From an uncultured Eubacteriales bacterium (GTDB lineage Bacteria > Bacillota > Clostridia > Oscillospirales > Oscillospiraceae), in NCBI GenBank assembly GCA_900547405.1, contig URGL01000016.1:1-41457 (forward strand): a stretch of DNA of 41,457 nt, read 5' to 3'. This document shows, in pieces, positions 31,390-38,465 of the stretch. The notes beneath the pieces are model-generated. The model did not search any database and was not told the origin of the DNA. It saw only the letters and a program-made list of their open reading frames with translations. Every line of letters starts with the position of its first letter. Position 1 is the stretch's first letter. The position numbers were made by a program, and so were the translations under genes.

Positions 31390-32380
31390 AAGAGGCTGGC
31401 CTTGGCGGCCACTGATATTTCTTGCCATCCTGGTGGTGCTGCTGTGGGCAGCGTCTTGGGTGTTCCTGCCCAAGAACAACACCTATGAGGACGGTATGGA
31501 GGACATTCTGACGAACGGCTACCTGGGAGAGCCGGAGAATTCACTGGATGTGCTGATCCTGGGAGACAGTGTCCCCAAATTCTCGGTCATTCCGACAGAG
31601 CTGTGGAACAAATGGGGAATGACCTCCTATATATGCGCCGGAGCGGGGAGCCACTTTCCGAAGACCCTGGAGAATGCCGAGAGATTCTTTGAGACCCAGA
31701 GCCCCAAGGTCGTGCTGCTGGATGCCAACCAGCTCTACAAGGAGATCAAGCCGGGGGAGGCCTTGGAGCTGTGGCTGGAGCGCAGGTTCCCCCTGCTGCG
31801 ATACCATGACAACTGGAAGAAGGTCTCGCCCAGAAGAATGCTTCGGCCAGTCCATATGACGACTGTGTATTGGGAGAAGGGCTATCACCTGTGCAAGCTG
31901 ATAGAGCCCACAGAGGCGCTGACCCACATGCAGCCGGATGATGGAGCAGAGATGCCGCCGGAGAAAAACATACGCTATCTGAAGCGGCTGATGAAGCTGT
32001 GTCAGGCCCACGGGGCCCGGCTGGTGATCACCAGCCCGCCCACCACGAAGGTCATGACCATGGCCAGGCACAAGGGGCTGAAGCTGCTCACGGAACAGTA
32101 CGGGCTGCTGTATTGGAACCTGAACCTGTGCCTGGAAGAAATGAAGTTTGACTGGTCAAAGAATACAGCCGATTGCGGAGAGCATCTGAACTACTGGGGC
32201 GCGGTGAAGGTGACCAGGGCCCTGGGAAGACGCTTGGAAGTCCTGGGAGTGCCGGATCACCGGGGGGACAATGCCTACGCGGCCTGGGACGACTGCTATA
32301 CAAACTTCCTGGAGCTGGCCGAACAGGCAGCAGGGAGTACGGGAGAGGTCCTGCCCCTTGACTGGGAGAAAATAGAATAA
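31373..32380 (+). CDS. SGNH-hydrolase-like membrane-anchored protein
   Basis: A protein of about 335 aa. After a short basic stretch (RGRDERGWPWR) comes one transmembrane segment (PLIFLAILVVLLWAASWVFL), so the rest lies outside the membrane. The motif LDVLILGDS matches block I of SGNH/GDSL-type hydrolases, and ADCGEHLNYWGAVKVT near the C-terminus matches the Asp-x-x-His block (D..HLN..G). Such domains often act as O-acetyl transferases or esterases on cell-surface polymers; the substrate is unknown. The start is uncertain: ATG 31373 (chosen) overlaps folA by 17 bases, ATG 31346 lies directly after GGGGAGGA. It ends the operon with a strong terminator. Confidence 0.75.
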   Translation: MRGRDERGWPWRPLIFLAILVVLLWAASWVFLPKNNTYEDGMEDILTNGYLGEPENSLDVLILGDSVPKFSVIPTELWNKWGMTSYICAGAGSHFPKTLENAERFFETQSPKVVLLDANQLYKEIKPGEALELWLERRFPLLRYHDNWKKVSPRRMLRPVHMTTVYWEKGYHLCKLIEPTEALTHMQPDDGAEMPPEKNIRYLKRLMKLCQAHGARLVITSPPTTKVMTMARHKGLKLLTEQYGLLYWNLNLCLEEMKFDWSKNTADCGEHLNYWGAVKVTRALGRRLEVLGVPDHRGDNAYAAWDDCYTNFLELAEQAAGSTGEVLPLDWEKIE

Positions 32381-32385
32381 GGCGA

Positions 32386-32432
32386 AAAACCGCCATTGTC
32401 AAACATGACCCATGCTTGACAATGGCGGTTTT
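32386..32432. terminator. Bidirectional terminator between convergent genes
   Basis: AAAACCGCCATTGTCAA pairs perfectly over 17 bp with TTGACAATGGCGGTTTT, loop of 13 bases. The A and T runs at both ends allow use in both directions, for the SGNH-like gene and the phospholipase-like gene. Confidence 0.93.
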
Positions 32433-32440
32433 CTTCTTCT

Positions 32441-32989
32441 TTAAGCCGGTTTCGCTGCCAGCATTCTCGCCACACAGCAGCAGACGGAGAATGCGTACCG
32501 GGAGTCCCGGTCGATGTCCGGAGTCCGGGCCAGATAATCCTCGTGGTGCTTGGAGATGGTGTCCATCACGGAGTGGGCAGGAAGCTTCTCGGGGGTGCCC
32601 CGGCCCTGGAGGAACCGGAGGAAATAAACTTGCAAAGCGTCCTCGTATTTCTTGTGCTCCTGCAGGCTGACGGGGAAGCTGGAATTGTGGGCGTATGTAA
32701 AGGCATCTACGGTATAGTGGATGAGCTTTCCGGCGGTGTAGTAGTCCAGCAGATTCCAGCTTTTTTTCTGCTCCAGGCGCCGGGCAATGCGGCCCATGAA
32801 ATACTTGGCGTTTTCGTAGTTATGCCCCCGGAGCCACTGGGCCCGGACAGAGCCTTTCAGGTAGGTGGCGGGATTGCGGTCCGGTTCGATGCAGCCCAGC
32901 AGAAAAGCGGTCCGGTAAGGGCCGGAAATCTGGGGGAAATAGGTATTTACAAGGTAATTGCCCAATTGGCAATGGCTTTTTCCACGCAT
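32441..32989 (-). CDS. Zinc-dependent phospholipase C-like protein
   Basis: A 182-aa protein of the zinc-dependent phospholipase C/S1-P1 nuclease-like superfamily. The characteristic metal-ligand segments are KSHCQLGNYLV at the start, RGHNYENA near residue 54, AGKLIHYTVDAFTYAHN near residues 86-102 (HxxxD and H), and SKHHEDYLA near 148. No signal peptide is visible, unlike secreted PLC toxins, so this is a cytosolic member of the family of unknown substrate. Start: ATG 32989 with GGGAG at eight bases. It has its own promoter and the shared terminator at 32386-32432. Confidence 0.78.
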   Translation of the reverse strand: MRGKSHCQLGNYLVNTYFPQISGPYRTAFLLGCIEPDRNPATYLKGSVRAQWLRGHNYENAKYFMGRIARRLEQKKSWNLLDYYTAGKLIHYTVDAFTYAHNSSFPVSLQEHKKYEDALQVYFLRFLQGRGTPEKLPAHSVMDTISKHHEDYLARTPDIDRDSRYAFSVCCCVARMLAAKPA

Positions 32990-33038
32990 ATAAGGCGCTC
33001 CCTTCTGTTTTTAAGCGGATCTTCTCTTACGGCTTCAC

Positions 33039-33069
33039 ATTATAGCACGGTTTACAGAAAAAGTGTGAA
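33039..33069 (-). promoter_or_regulatory. Extended -10 promoter of the phospholipase-like gene
   Basis: On the minus strand, TGC directly precedes a perfect TATAAT (33044-33039). A TTCACA at 33069-33064 sits 19 bp upstream as a weak -35 box. Confidence 0.6.
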
Positions 33070-33203
33070 CATCCGAAAATCTTAATAAAGATTTATGGAT
33101 CAGACAAAAAAACAGGAAGCACCTGCCCGGTTTTGCGTTATTTCGACAGAAACAGGGCGCTATAATAAGGGCGGAATCAGAAAAAGAAGGGAGAAACCCA
33201 GGT

Positions 33204-33296
33204 ATGAAAGAGATTATGTTTGAATTTGCCACATTTCTGCTTGCTACGGTCCAGGCGGCCGCCCTTATGTGGATCATGGCGGTGTTTGTCCCCTAG
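33204..33296 (+). CDS. 30-aa hydrophobic peptide
   Basis: A short open frame encodes MKEIMFEFATFLL followed by a continuous hydrophobic stretch (ATVQAAALMWIMAVFV) and a terminal proline: one predicted membrane span with two acidic residues at the N-terminus. AAGGGAG stands ten bases before the ATG, and TATAAT at 33161-33166 may be a promoter -10 box, though without a good -35. It lies in a non-coding gap before murC and is not part of any larger frame. Small single-span peptides often regulate membrane complexes or act as toxins; I cannot tell here. Conservation in relatives would decide whether it is real. Confidence 0.4.
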   Translation: MKEIMFEFATFLLATVQAAALMWIMAVFVP

Positions 33297-33354
33297 GGAA
33301 AAAAGTCGGAACACTGGCAAAACCACCAAAGAATGCGGAAATCCAAAATCATGG

Positions 33355-33383
33355 TTGTAAAAATCTCAGGGACGATGTATAAT
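33355..33383 (+). promoter_or_regulatory. Sigma-A promoter of the murC-ddl operon
   Basis: TTGTAA at 33355-33360 and perfect TATAAT at 33378-33383 with a 17-bp spacer, 43 bases before the murC start codon. Confidence 0.85.
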
Positions 33384-33395
33384 GTGACGAGTCAC
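33384..33395. promoter_or_regulatory. Palindrome at the murC transcription start
   Basis: GTGAC-GA-GTCAC directly follows the -10 box and would cover the transcription start, a classic operator location. It could also arise by chance; no regulator is known from the sequence. Confidence 0.35.
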
Positions 33396-33426
33396 GAATT
33401 TTTTCTTTCGTTCGGGGGATAGATAC

Positions 33427-34785
33427 ATGAATAAAAATAAGGATATTTCCGCATACCTGAAGCCTGGCACCCATGTGCATCTGGTGGGCATCGGGGGCGT
33501 ATCCATGCGGCCGCTGGGACTTGTGCTGAAGGGAATGGGCATGACCGTTTCCGGTTCGGATATGAGCTCCTCTGTATCTACAGACGAATTGATCGCCCAC
33601 GGCATCCATGTGCACATCGGCCACAACGCCCGGAACATTGCCGGAGCCGACTGCCTGATCCGCACTGCCGCCGCCCACAATGACAATCCGGAGATCGCCG
33701 CCGCCCGGGCCGCCGGGATCCCTGTGTTCGAGCGGGCCCAGGCCTGGGGCGAAATTATGAAATCCTATAAAAATGCCATCTGCATTTCCGGCACCCACGG
33801 AAAGACCACGACCACCTCTATGATGACCCACATTCTCATGGAGGCAGGGGCCGATCCCACGGTGATGATCGGCGGCTATCTGCCCCTGCTCCACGCCGGA
33901 CACCGGGTGGGCAATGGCGATACCATTGTGCTGGAAAGCTGCGAATACTGCGACTCCTTCCTGAATTTCTACCCCACCATCGCCGTCGTGCTGAACGTGG
34001 AGGCGGATCACCTGGACTATTTCAAGGATCTGGCGGATATTCAGAAATCCTTCCATAAATTTGCCGGTATGGCCACCGACGGCGTGGTGGCCAACGGAGA
34101 CGATCCTCACACGGTGAAGGCCCTGGAGGGCATCCCCTATGTGTCCTTTGGCCTGGGGGAGGGGAACCGGGTCACCGCCGCCAACGTCAGCGCCGACTGG
34201 CGCCATTTTGACGTGCTTTGCGATGGCAGCTTTTACTGCCACCTGGACCTGGGGGTCCTGGGGCGGCACAACGCCATGAATGCTTTGGCTGTGGCGGCTA
34301 CCTCCTGGGTCATGAAGATCCCGGGGGAGGCGGTATCCAAGGGCGTGGAGGCCTTCCACGGCGCTGGCCGCCGGATGGAGTTCAAGGGCACCTACCATGG
34401 GGCCCAGGTTTACGATGACTATGCCCACCATCCCGATGAGCTCCGGGCCACACTGGAAGCCATCCGGAGCATGGGGGACCACCGGTTGGTGCTGGCCTTC
34501 CAGCCCCACACCTACACCCGGACCAAGCTATTGATGGATGATTTCATCCGGGAGCTGAAGAAAGCGGATGTGGTGGTCCTGGCGGAGATTTACGCCGCCC
34601 GGGAGAGCAACACCATCGGCATCTCCTCCGCCGATCTGGCGGCCCAGATCCCGGGAAGTATTTACTGTGAGACCCTGCAGGACGTGACGGAGACCCTGCG
34701 CAAAATCGTCAAGGAAGGCGACATTGTGGTGACCATGGGTGCCGGAGACATCTTCCGGGCCGGGGAAGCCCTACTGGCGGAGTAA
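33427..34785 (+). CDS. murC: UDP-N-acetylmuramate--L-alanine ligase
   Basis: MurC adds L-alanine to UDP-MurNAc, the first amino acid of the peptidoglycan stem. The 452-aa protein has the N-terminal UDP-binding motif VGIGGVSM, the ATP-binding loop SGTHGKTTTTSMM near residues 121-134, the central-domain segment VLNVEADHLDYF, and the C-terminal DDYAHHPDELRATL, a Mur ligase signature. Start: ATG 33427, preceded by GGGGGAT. It is the first gene of murC-ddl-DUF1934; ddl starts 20 bases after its stop. Confidence 0.97.
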   Translation: MNKNKDISAYLKPGTHVHLVGIGGVSMRPLGLVLKGMGMTVSGSDMSSSVSTDELIAHGIHVHIGHNARNIAGADCLIRTAAAHNDNPEIAAARAAGIPVFERAQAWGEIMKSYKNAICISGTHGKTTTTSMMTHILMEAGADPTVMIGGYLPLLHAGHRVGNGDTIVLESCEYCDSFLNFYPTIAVVLNVEADHLDYFKDLADIQKSFHKFAGMATDGVVANGDDPHTVKALEGIPYVSFGLGEGNRVTAANVSADWRHFDVLCDGSFYCHLDLGVLGRHNAMNALAVAATSWVMKIPGEAVSKGVEAFHGAGRRMEFKGTYHGAQVYDDYAHHPDELRATLEAIRSMGDHRLVLAFQPHTYTRTKLLMDDFIRELKKADVVVLAEIYAARESNTIGISSADLAAQIPGSIYCETLQDVTETLRKIVKEGDIVVTMGAGDIFRAGEALLAE

Positions 34786-34805
34786 AGAAAAGAGGCAGTT
34801 AGGTT

Positions 34806-35876
34806 ATGAAAAGTTTAAGCGTTTGCATTCTCTTCGGCGGCGTGAGCCCGGAGCACGAGGTGTCCTTGCGCAGCGCCGAGTCCGTGCTGAACAATATCGA
34901 TGAGAGCAAGTACAATGTATTCCCTGTGGGCATTACCAAGGAGGGGAAGTGGATCCTCTACGGCGGCAAGGACTATTCCGACCTGCCCAGCGGGCGCTGG
35001 CTGACCCACCCCGACAACCGTCAGACGGCCATCTCTCCCATCCGGGGCCAGGGCCTGCTGACCTTTGAGGGAGACTGCGTGGTCCGGCAGCAGATCGATG
35101 TGGTGTTTCCGGTGCTCCACGGCGAAAACGGAGAAGACGGCACCATCCAGGGCCTGCTGCAGCTGGCGGGCATTCCCTACGTAGGCCCTCATGTGGCGGC
35201 CTCCGCGGTGGCCATGGACAAGACCCTGACCAAGCTGGTGGTGGACCAGGCCGGTATCACCCAGGCAGCCTGGAAGCTGGTCCGGCGCAGCGATATGGGC
35301 AGCCGGATGGAAGGGACTCTGGACGCTCTGGAAGCAAGATTCGCCTATCCCATGTTCGTCAAGCCCGCCGGTACCGGCTCCTCTGTGGGCGTCTCCAAGG
35401 CTACGGAGCGGGAGGACCTGAAAAAGGCCCTGCTGGAGGCGGGAAAATATGACGATAAGGTCCTGGTGGAGGAATTCATCCGGGGCCGGGAGATCGAGGT
35501 GGCGGTCATGGGCAACGAAAGCCCCGTGGCCTCCGTTTGCGGCGAGATTGACTCCGGCGCGGATTTTTATGACTACGATGCCAAGTACATCACCGATACC
35601 TCTGTGTCCTATATCCCCGCCCGGATCCCGGAGGATGTGGCGGAAACGGTGCGGGATACGGCAGTGAAGGTCTACAAGGCCATTGGCTGTCAGGGCCTGA
35701 GCCGGGTGGACTTCTTCGTCACTTGGCAGGAGAACCGGGTGGTCTTCAACGAGATCAATACCATTCCGGGCTTTACCTCCATCTCGATGTATCCCAAGCT
35801 CTTCGGAGCCAGCGGGGTCCCCTACAGCCAGCTCATCGATAAGCTTCTGGAGCTGGCCCTGGAGGCTTCCAAATGA
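34806..35876 (+). CDS. ddl: D-alanine--D-alanine ligase
   Basis: Ddl joins two D-alanines for the end of the peptidoglycan stem. The 356-aa protein is an ATP-grasp enzyme: LFGGVSPEHEVSL at the N-terminus, VLHGENGEDGTIQG, the FVKPAGTGSSVGV loop, EEFIRGREIEVAVMG, SRVDFFV, and FNEINTIPGFTSISMYPKLF with the Mg and substrate ligands. A Tyr-type or Phe-type residue decides D-Ala versus D-Lac specificity in this family; the YDYDAKYI omega-loop segment suggests ordinary D-Ala-D-Ala activity. The gene overlaps the next one by four bases. Confidence 0.97.
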   Translation: MKSLSVCILFGGVSPEHEVSLRSAESVLNNIDESKYNVFPVGITKEGKWILYGGKDYSDLPSGRWLTHPDNRQTAISPIRGQGLLTFEGDCVVRQQIDVVFPVLHGENGEDGTIQGLLQLAGIPYVGPHVAASAVAMDKTLTKLVVDQAGITQAAWKLVRRSDMGSRMEGTLDALEARFAYPMFVKPAGTGSSVGVSKATEREDLKKALLEAGKYDDKVLVEEFIRGREIEVAVMGNESPVASVCGEIDSGADFYDYDAKYITDTSVSYIPARIPEDVAETVRDTAVKVYKAIGCQGLSRVDFFVTWQENRVVFNEINTIPGFTSISMYPKLFGASGVPYSQLIDKLLELALEASK

Positions 35877-36298
35877 GCGATACACCCGTTGTCCTTTCCA
35901 TCACCGGCCGGCAGACCTACGGAAATCAGCCCCCGGAGACCATCGAACTGGTCACCGAAGGGACCATGACCTACCGGGACGGGGGCTGGGACATCTCCTA
36001 TGAGGAGAGCGAACTCACGGGCATGGAGGGGGTCACCACCCTTTTTCGGGTAGAGCCCGGTGTGGTCACCCTATCCCGGGTGGGGAAGCTCAACTCTACC
36101 ATGATCTTCCGGGAACGGGTGCCCCACGACTCCCTCTATCAGATGGAGTTTGGCACCTTGCTCCTTACCATCAACGCTACCCGGGTCTATTACGATATTG
36201 TCCCCGACGGCGGCACCATCGACCTGGTGTATGAGATCTGTATCGAGAACACAGAAGCCGGAGTGATCGACTATCACCTGGATATCCGGGCAAAATAA
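35873..36298 (+). CDS. DUF1934 family (YwiB-like) protein
   Basis: A 141-aa soluble beta-rich protein of the DUF1934 family (calycin-like barrel). Recognisable segments are SITGRQTY near the start, TIELVTEGTMTYRDGGWDISYEESELTGMEGVTT and a terminal YEICIENTEAGVIDYHLDIR. The molecular role of the family is not established. It overlaps the ddl stop codon (ATGA) and so is translated with the wall-precursor genes. A terminator follows immediately. Confidence 0.88.
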   Translation: MSDTPVVLSITGRQTYGNQPPETIELVTEGTMTYRDGGWDISYEESELTGMEGVTTLFRVEPGVVTLSRVGKLNSTMIFRERVPHDSLYQMEFGTLLLTINATRVYYDIVPDGGTIDLVYEICIENTEAGVIDYHLDIRAK

Positions 36299-36303
36299 GC
36301 ACC

Positions 36304-36339
36304 GAAAGCGGCGCATCCCAAAAGGGGTGCGCCGCTTTT
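36304..36339. terminator. Bidirectional terminator after the murC operon
   Basis: AAAGCGGCGCATCCC pairs with a GGGGTGCGCCGCTTT arm (one extra G, one wobble pair), loop AAAA, and is followed by a T run. It separates the DUF1934 gene from the convergent acetyltransferase gene. Confidence 0.9.
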
Positions 36340-36347
36340 CTATCGGT

Positions 36348-36803
36348 TTAGCTTTCCAATTCCAGGGCCAGCTCGATTTCTTCCTCGTCGTTGTTTCCGG
36401 TCTCTGCAAATCCGAGGCCCTTGTACAGCGCCAGGGCGGGAGCATTTTCCACGTTGCAGGTTAAAACCACCCGCTTCGAGGCCCCGAAGGGCTTGCTGGC
36501 AATGTAATCCAGGCATTTTTCCAGGGCGGCTTTTCCGCAGCCCTTGCCCTGATGGTCCGCATCGATCATCATGTGCCAGATGTTGTATTCCGCCAGATCG
36601 TAGTCGTAGATCACCATCACATAGCCCACCATCCGGTCACCGCAGCAGATGCCAAAGGGTGTGCACTGGTGGTAGTACACATAGGCCTGGGCAAGGCTCC
36701 GGATGGGGTGGGAAACAAATCGCTCCTGCCCCGGCCCCAGCTTCAGGTGAAAGGCGTCCAGAAAGTTATTTTCATCAATTTTTTGTAAGGTAATTTGGTT
36801 CAT
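36348..36803 (-). CDS. GNAT family N-acetyltransferase
   Basis: A 151-aa GNAT enzyme. The acetyl-CoA loop is seen in WHMMIDADHQGKGCGKAALEKCL near residues 76-96 (Q/RxxGxG/A), the beta bulge in LTCNVENAPALALYKGLGF. The N-terminal LGPGQERFVSHPIRSLAQAYVY and the absence of other domains resemble diamine/spermidine acetyltransferases such as BltD/PaiA, so a polyamine is a possible substrate. Start: ATG 36803, with GGAGG at six to seven bases. A 17-codon open frame precedes it in the leader. Confidence 0.88.
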   Translation of the reverse strand: MNQITLQKIDENNFLDAFHLKLGPGQERFVSHPIRSLAQAYVYYHQCTPFGICCGDRMVGYVMVIYDYDLAEYNIWHMMIDADHQGKGCGKAALEKCLDYIASKPFGASKRVVLTCNVENAPALALYKGLGFAETGNNDEEEIELALELES

Positions 36804-36830
36804 ACATATCCTCCTGTGGATGCAGGGGGA

Positions 36831-36884
36831 TCAGAAGAGAATATCCCCCCGGTTCTTGTTGGTTACGAATGCGTCTTTCAACAT
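36831..36884 (-). CDS. Possible 17-aa leader peptide
   Basis: On the minus strand, AGGAG stands nine bases before an ATG that opens the frame MLKDAFVTNKNRGDILF and stops 27 bases before the acetyltransferase start. With promoter 36948-36977 just upstream and a CGCGG/CCGCG hairpin in between, it has the layout of a translated regulatory leader. Codon content gives no clue to an effector. It could also be a chance frame. Confidence 0.3.
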   Translation of the reverse strand: MLKDAFVTNKNRGDILF

Positions 36885-36947
36885 AATGAACATCTCCTTT
36901 CGGGTGTGGGATATCTATGTAAACGCGGCAGAACCGCGGATGGCTCT

Positions 36948-36977
36948 ATCATAAGCGAAGAGGGCAGAAAAAGTCGA
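36948..36977 (-). promoter_or_regulatory. Probable sigma-A promoter of the acetyltransferase gene
   Basis: On the minus strand TCGACT (36977-36972) and TATGAT (36953-36948) with an 18-bp spacer. It is divergent from the DUF2500 promoter, whose -35 box begins 13 bases away. Confidence 0.5.
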
Positions 36978-36989
36978 GAAAAACTTAAT

Positions 36990-37018
36990 TTGACGAACCT
37001 TGCCAGCTATGGTATAGT
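36990..37018 (+). promoter_or_regulatory. Sigma-A promoter of the DUF2500 gene
   Basis: TTGACG at 36990-36995 and TATAGT at 37013-37018 with a 17-bp spacer, about 32 bases before the ATG. Confidence 0.8.
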
Positions 37019-37050
37019 GAAACCAAAGAACAATACAGAGGAGAGAGACT

Positions 37051-37401
37051 ATGTTTTTTGGATTATTCAACATCCTGTTTACCATCGCCTTCGTGGCAGT
37101 AGCCGTTGTCATCATCGTAACGGCTATCAGAAGCCTGGGCCAATGGGCCGAAAACAACAAATCCCCCAGACTCACCGTCCCGGCAACGGTGGTCGCCAAG
37201 CGCACCAATGTGGATCACCACAACGGAAATGACGCCGCGCAGTACCACAGCTCCACCACCTATTACGCCACCTTCCAGGTAGAAAGCGGAGACCGCATGG
37301 AACTCCGGCTGGCCGGGAATGAGTACGGCCTGCTGGTGGAAGGGGACAAAGGAAAGCTGTCCTTCCAGGGAACGCGGTTTCTGGGGTTTGAGCGGACGTA
37401 A
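37051..37401 (+). CDS. DUF2500 family membrane-anchored protein
   Basis: A 116-aa protein with one N-terminal membrane segment (FNILFTIAFVAVAVVIIVTAI), then a soluble beta domain with VPATVVAKRTNVDHH, STTYYATFQVESGDRMEL and LVEGDKGKLSFQGTRFLGFER, the DUF2500 pattern. It is probably exposed on one face of the membrane; its function is unknown. Start: ATG 37051 after GAGGAGAGAG. It is the last gene with core-like composition before the AT-richer accessory region. Confidence 0.85.
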   Translation: MFFGLFNILFTIAFVAVAVVIIVTAIRSLGQWAENNKSPRLTVPATVVAKRTNVDHHNGNDAAQYHSSTTYYATFQVESGDRMELRLAGNEYGLLVEGDKGKLSFQGTRFLGFERT

Positions 37402-37462
37402 AGATGTTGGGAGAATAAATCAGCTGTTCAGAGAAAAAGGAATCGCATTGAATTTTTTTGTA

Positions 37463-37490
37463 TTGCAAATTGCTATACATATGGTATAAT
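37463..37490 (+). promoter_or_regulatory. Promoter and palindromic operator of the toxin-antitoxin pair
   Basis: TTGCAA at 37463-37468 and TATAAT at 37485-37490 with a 16-bp spacer. The inverted repeat TATAC-ATATG-GTATA at 37474-37488 overlaps the -10 box, as expected for autorepression by the antitoxin. Confidence 0.65.
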
Positions 37491-37514
37491 AATGATTGAA
37501 AGGTGGTATGAACT

Positions 37515-37817
37515 ATGGCAGCTAAAACCGCAAATGTAGTGGCCCGTGTAGAGCCAAATGTAAAGGAACAGGCTGAGAAAATCATGGATATGCTTGGGAT
37601 TCCTGTTTCTGTTGTTATCAATACACTCTACAAGCAAATTATTATGACCCAAAGCATCCCTTTTTCTCTTTCTGTTCCTGCTGTGCCTGTTGCCCGGGAT
37701 GAAATGGATGATTCTACTTTTGATGCAATGATGGAGCAAGCATGGACGGAAGTGAAAGCCGGTAATTCCCGTCCTGCTTCGGATGTATTCGCAGACCTGA
37801 AGCGAGAGATTCTGTGA
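37515..37817 (+). CDS. RelB/DinJ family antitoxin
   Basis: A 100-aa protein with an N-terminal ribbon-helix-helix DNA-binding domain (VVARVEPNVKEQAEKIMDMLGIPVSVVINTLYKQII, residues 8-43), the RelB/DinJ signature including the GI(P/S)xSxxIN turn, followed by PFSLSVP and a C-terminal toxin-binding tail (ADLKREIL). It represses its own operon and neutralises the toxin encoded next, whose ATG overlaps the antitoxin stop (TGATG). GC content is lower than in the genes to the left, which suits acquisition by transfer. Confidence 0.93.
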   Translation: MAAKTANVVARVEPNVKEQAEKIMDMLGIPVSVVINTLYKQIIMTQSIPFSLSVPAVPVARDEMDDSTFDAMMEQAWTEVKAGNSRPASDVFADLKREIL

Positions 37818-38152
37818 TGCCAGGAAAGTATGCGGTAAAGATTTCTGGCTTGGCAGAAAAACAACTCCACGACATTGCTGGCTATATCCGCTTCACCCTA
37901 CAGGCGCCCAGTACAGCAACGAAGATGTTGGACTTTTTGGCGGAGGAAATTGTTTCTCTGGATCAATTTCCCAATCGTGTGCCCTTGACAGAGGAAGAGC
38001 CATGGCACAGTCGGGGACTCCACAAACTGACAGTCAAAAACTTTCTTGTCTACTTCTGGGTGGACGAAGAAACGATGGAAGTACAGGTTGCTAGTATCGT
38101 TTATGGCCGCAGAAATCAGCGGCATCAGCTTTCCAAGCTTGATATGTTCTGA
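37817..38152 (+). CDS. RelE/ParE family toxin
   Basis: A 111-aa RelE/ParE-fold toxin: YAVKISGLAEKQLHDIAGYI at the N-terminus, LAEEIVSLDQFPNRVPL in the middle, RGLHKLTVKNFLVYFWVDEE, and the typical final strand VQVASIVYGRRNQ. RelE-type members cut mRNA on the ribosome, ParE-type members poison gyrase; the sequence alone does not settle which. Start: ATG 37817 overlapping the antitoxin stop; a GTG codon directly before it is the only alternative. It forms a complete type II toxin-antitoxin module with the upstream gene. Confidence 0.92.
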   Translation: MPGKYAVKISGLAEKQLHDIAGYIRFTLQAPSTATKMLDFLAEEIVSLDQFPNRVPLTEEEPWHSRGLHKLTVKNFLVYFWVDEETMEVQVASIVYGRRNQRHQLSKLDMF

Positions 38153-38160
38153 TCAATACG

Positions 38161-38190
38161 CGCAGGGACGGTTATGCCTCCGTCCCTGCG
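38161..38190 (-). terminator. Hairpin after the spoIVB relic
   Basis: CGCAGGGACGG and CCGTCCCTGCG form a perfect 11-bp stem with an eight-base loop. It stands six bases beyond the stop codon of the spoIVB fragment on the minus strand and is GC-rich like it, so it is probably the old spoIVB terminator. Neither side has a long T run, and it could also end the convergent toxin transcript. Confidence 0.6.
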
Positions 38191-38196
38191 AATCTT

Positions 38197-38319
38197 TCAC
38201 CCCGCCGCCTCCAGCATATTCTCGATAAAGATCCCGTACCCCGCCGTCGGATCGTTCACCAGCACATGGGTCACCGCGCCGACCAGCCTGCCGTCCTGCA
38301 GGATCGGCGAGCCCGACAC
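38197..38319 (-). pseudogene. spoIVB: 3' fragment of spoIVB (SpoIVB serine peptidase)
   Basis: On the minus strand an open segment of 40 codons plus stop reads SGSPILQDGRLVGAVTHV, then LVNDPTAGYGIFIENMLEAAG. This is the conserved C-terminus of SpoIVB, the sigma-K checkpoint peptidase, starting exactly at the active-site serine motif (normally GMSGSPI). The residue before SGSP is Val rather than the usual Met, and upstream the sequence has no resemblance to SpoIVB: the break is at about 38319. All of the PDZ domain and the catalytic His are absent in this window. GC content is clearly higher than in the genes on both sides, so this is native DNA cut by foreign DNA. The remaining 5' part must be elsewhere or lost. 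Confidence 0.85.
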
Positions 38320-38387
38320 GAGTGATTGTCATTATGGACAACACGACATGTTTGTATAGACTTTTCATTTGTGCTGTTGAAAGCCAA

Positions 38388-38416
38388 TTGCTTTCTTTTG
38401 TGCTGTATGGTAAAAT
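38388..38416 (+). promoter_or_regulatory. Probable promoter of the YhcG-type nuclease gene
   Basis: TTGCTT at 38388-38393 and TAAAAT at 38411-38416 with a 17-bp spacer, each with one or two mismatches. It lies about 70 bases inside the foreign DNA from the spoIVB break. Confidence 0.5.
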
Positions 38417-38465
38417 ATCCGGAGAAAAAGGTGTGTTTCATTTCATGAGAATGGAGGATTTGCAA

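Noticed and set aside
33077..33094. AAATCTT-AATA-AAGATTT hairpin as a terminator
   Set aside because: AT-only-like weak stem without T run, lying upstream of genes on both strands; most likely chance in an AT-rich gap.
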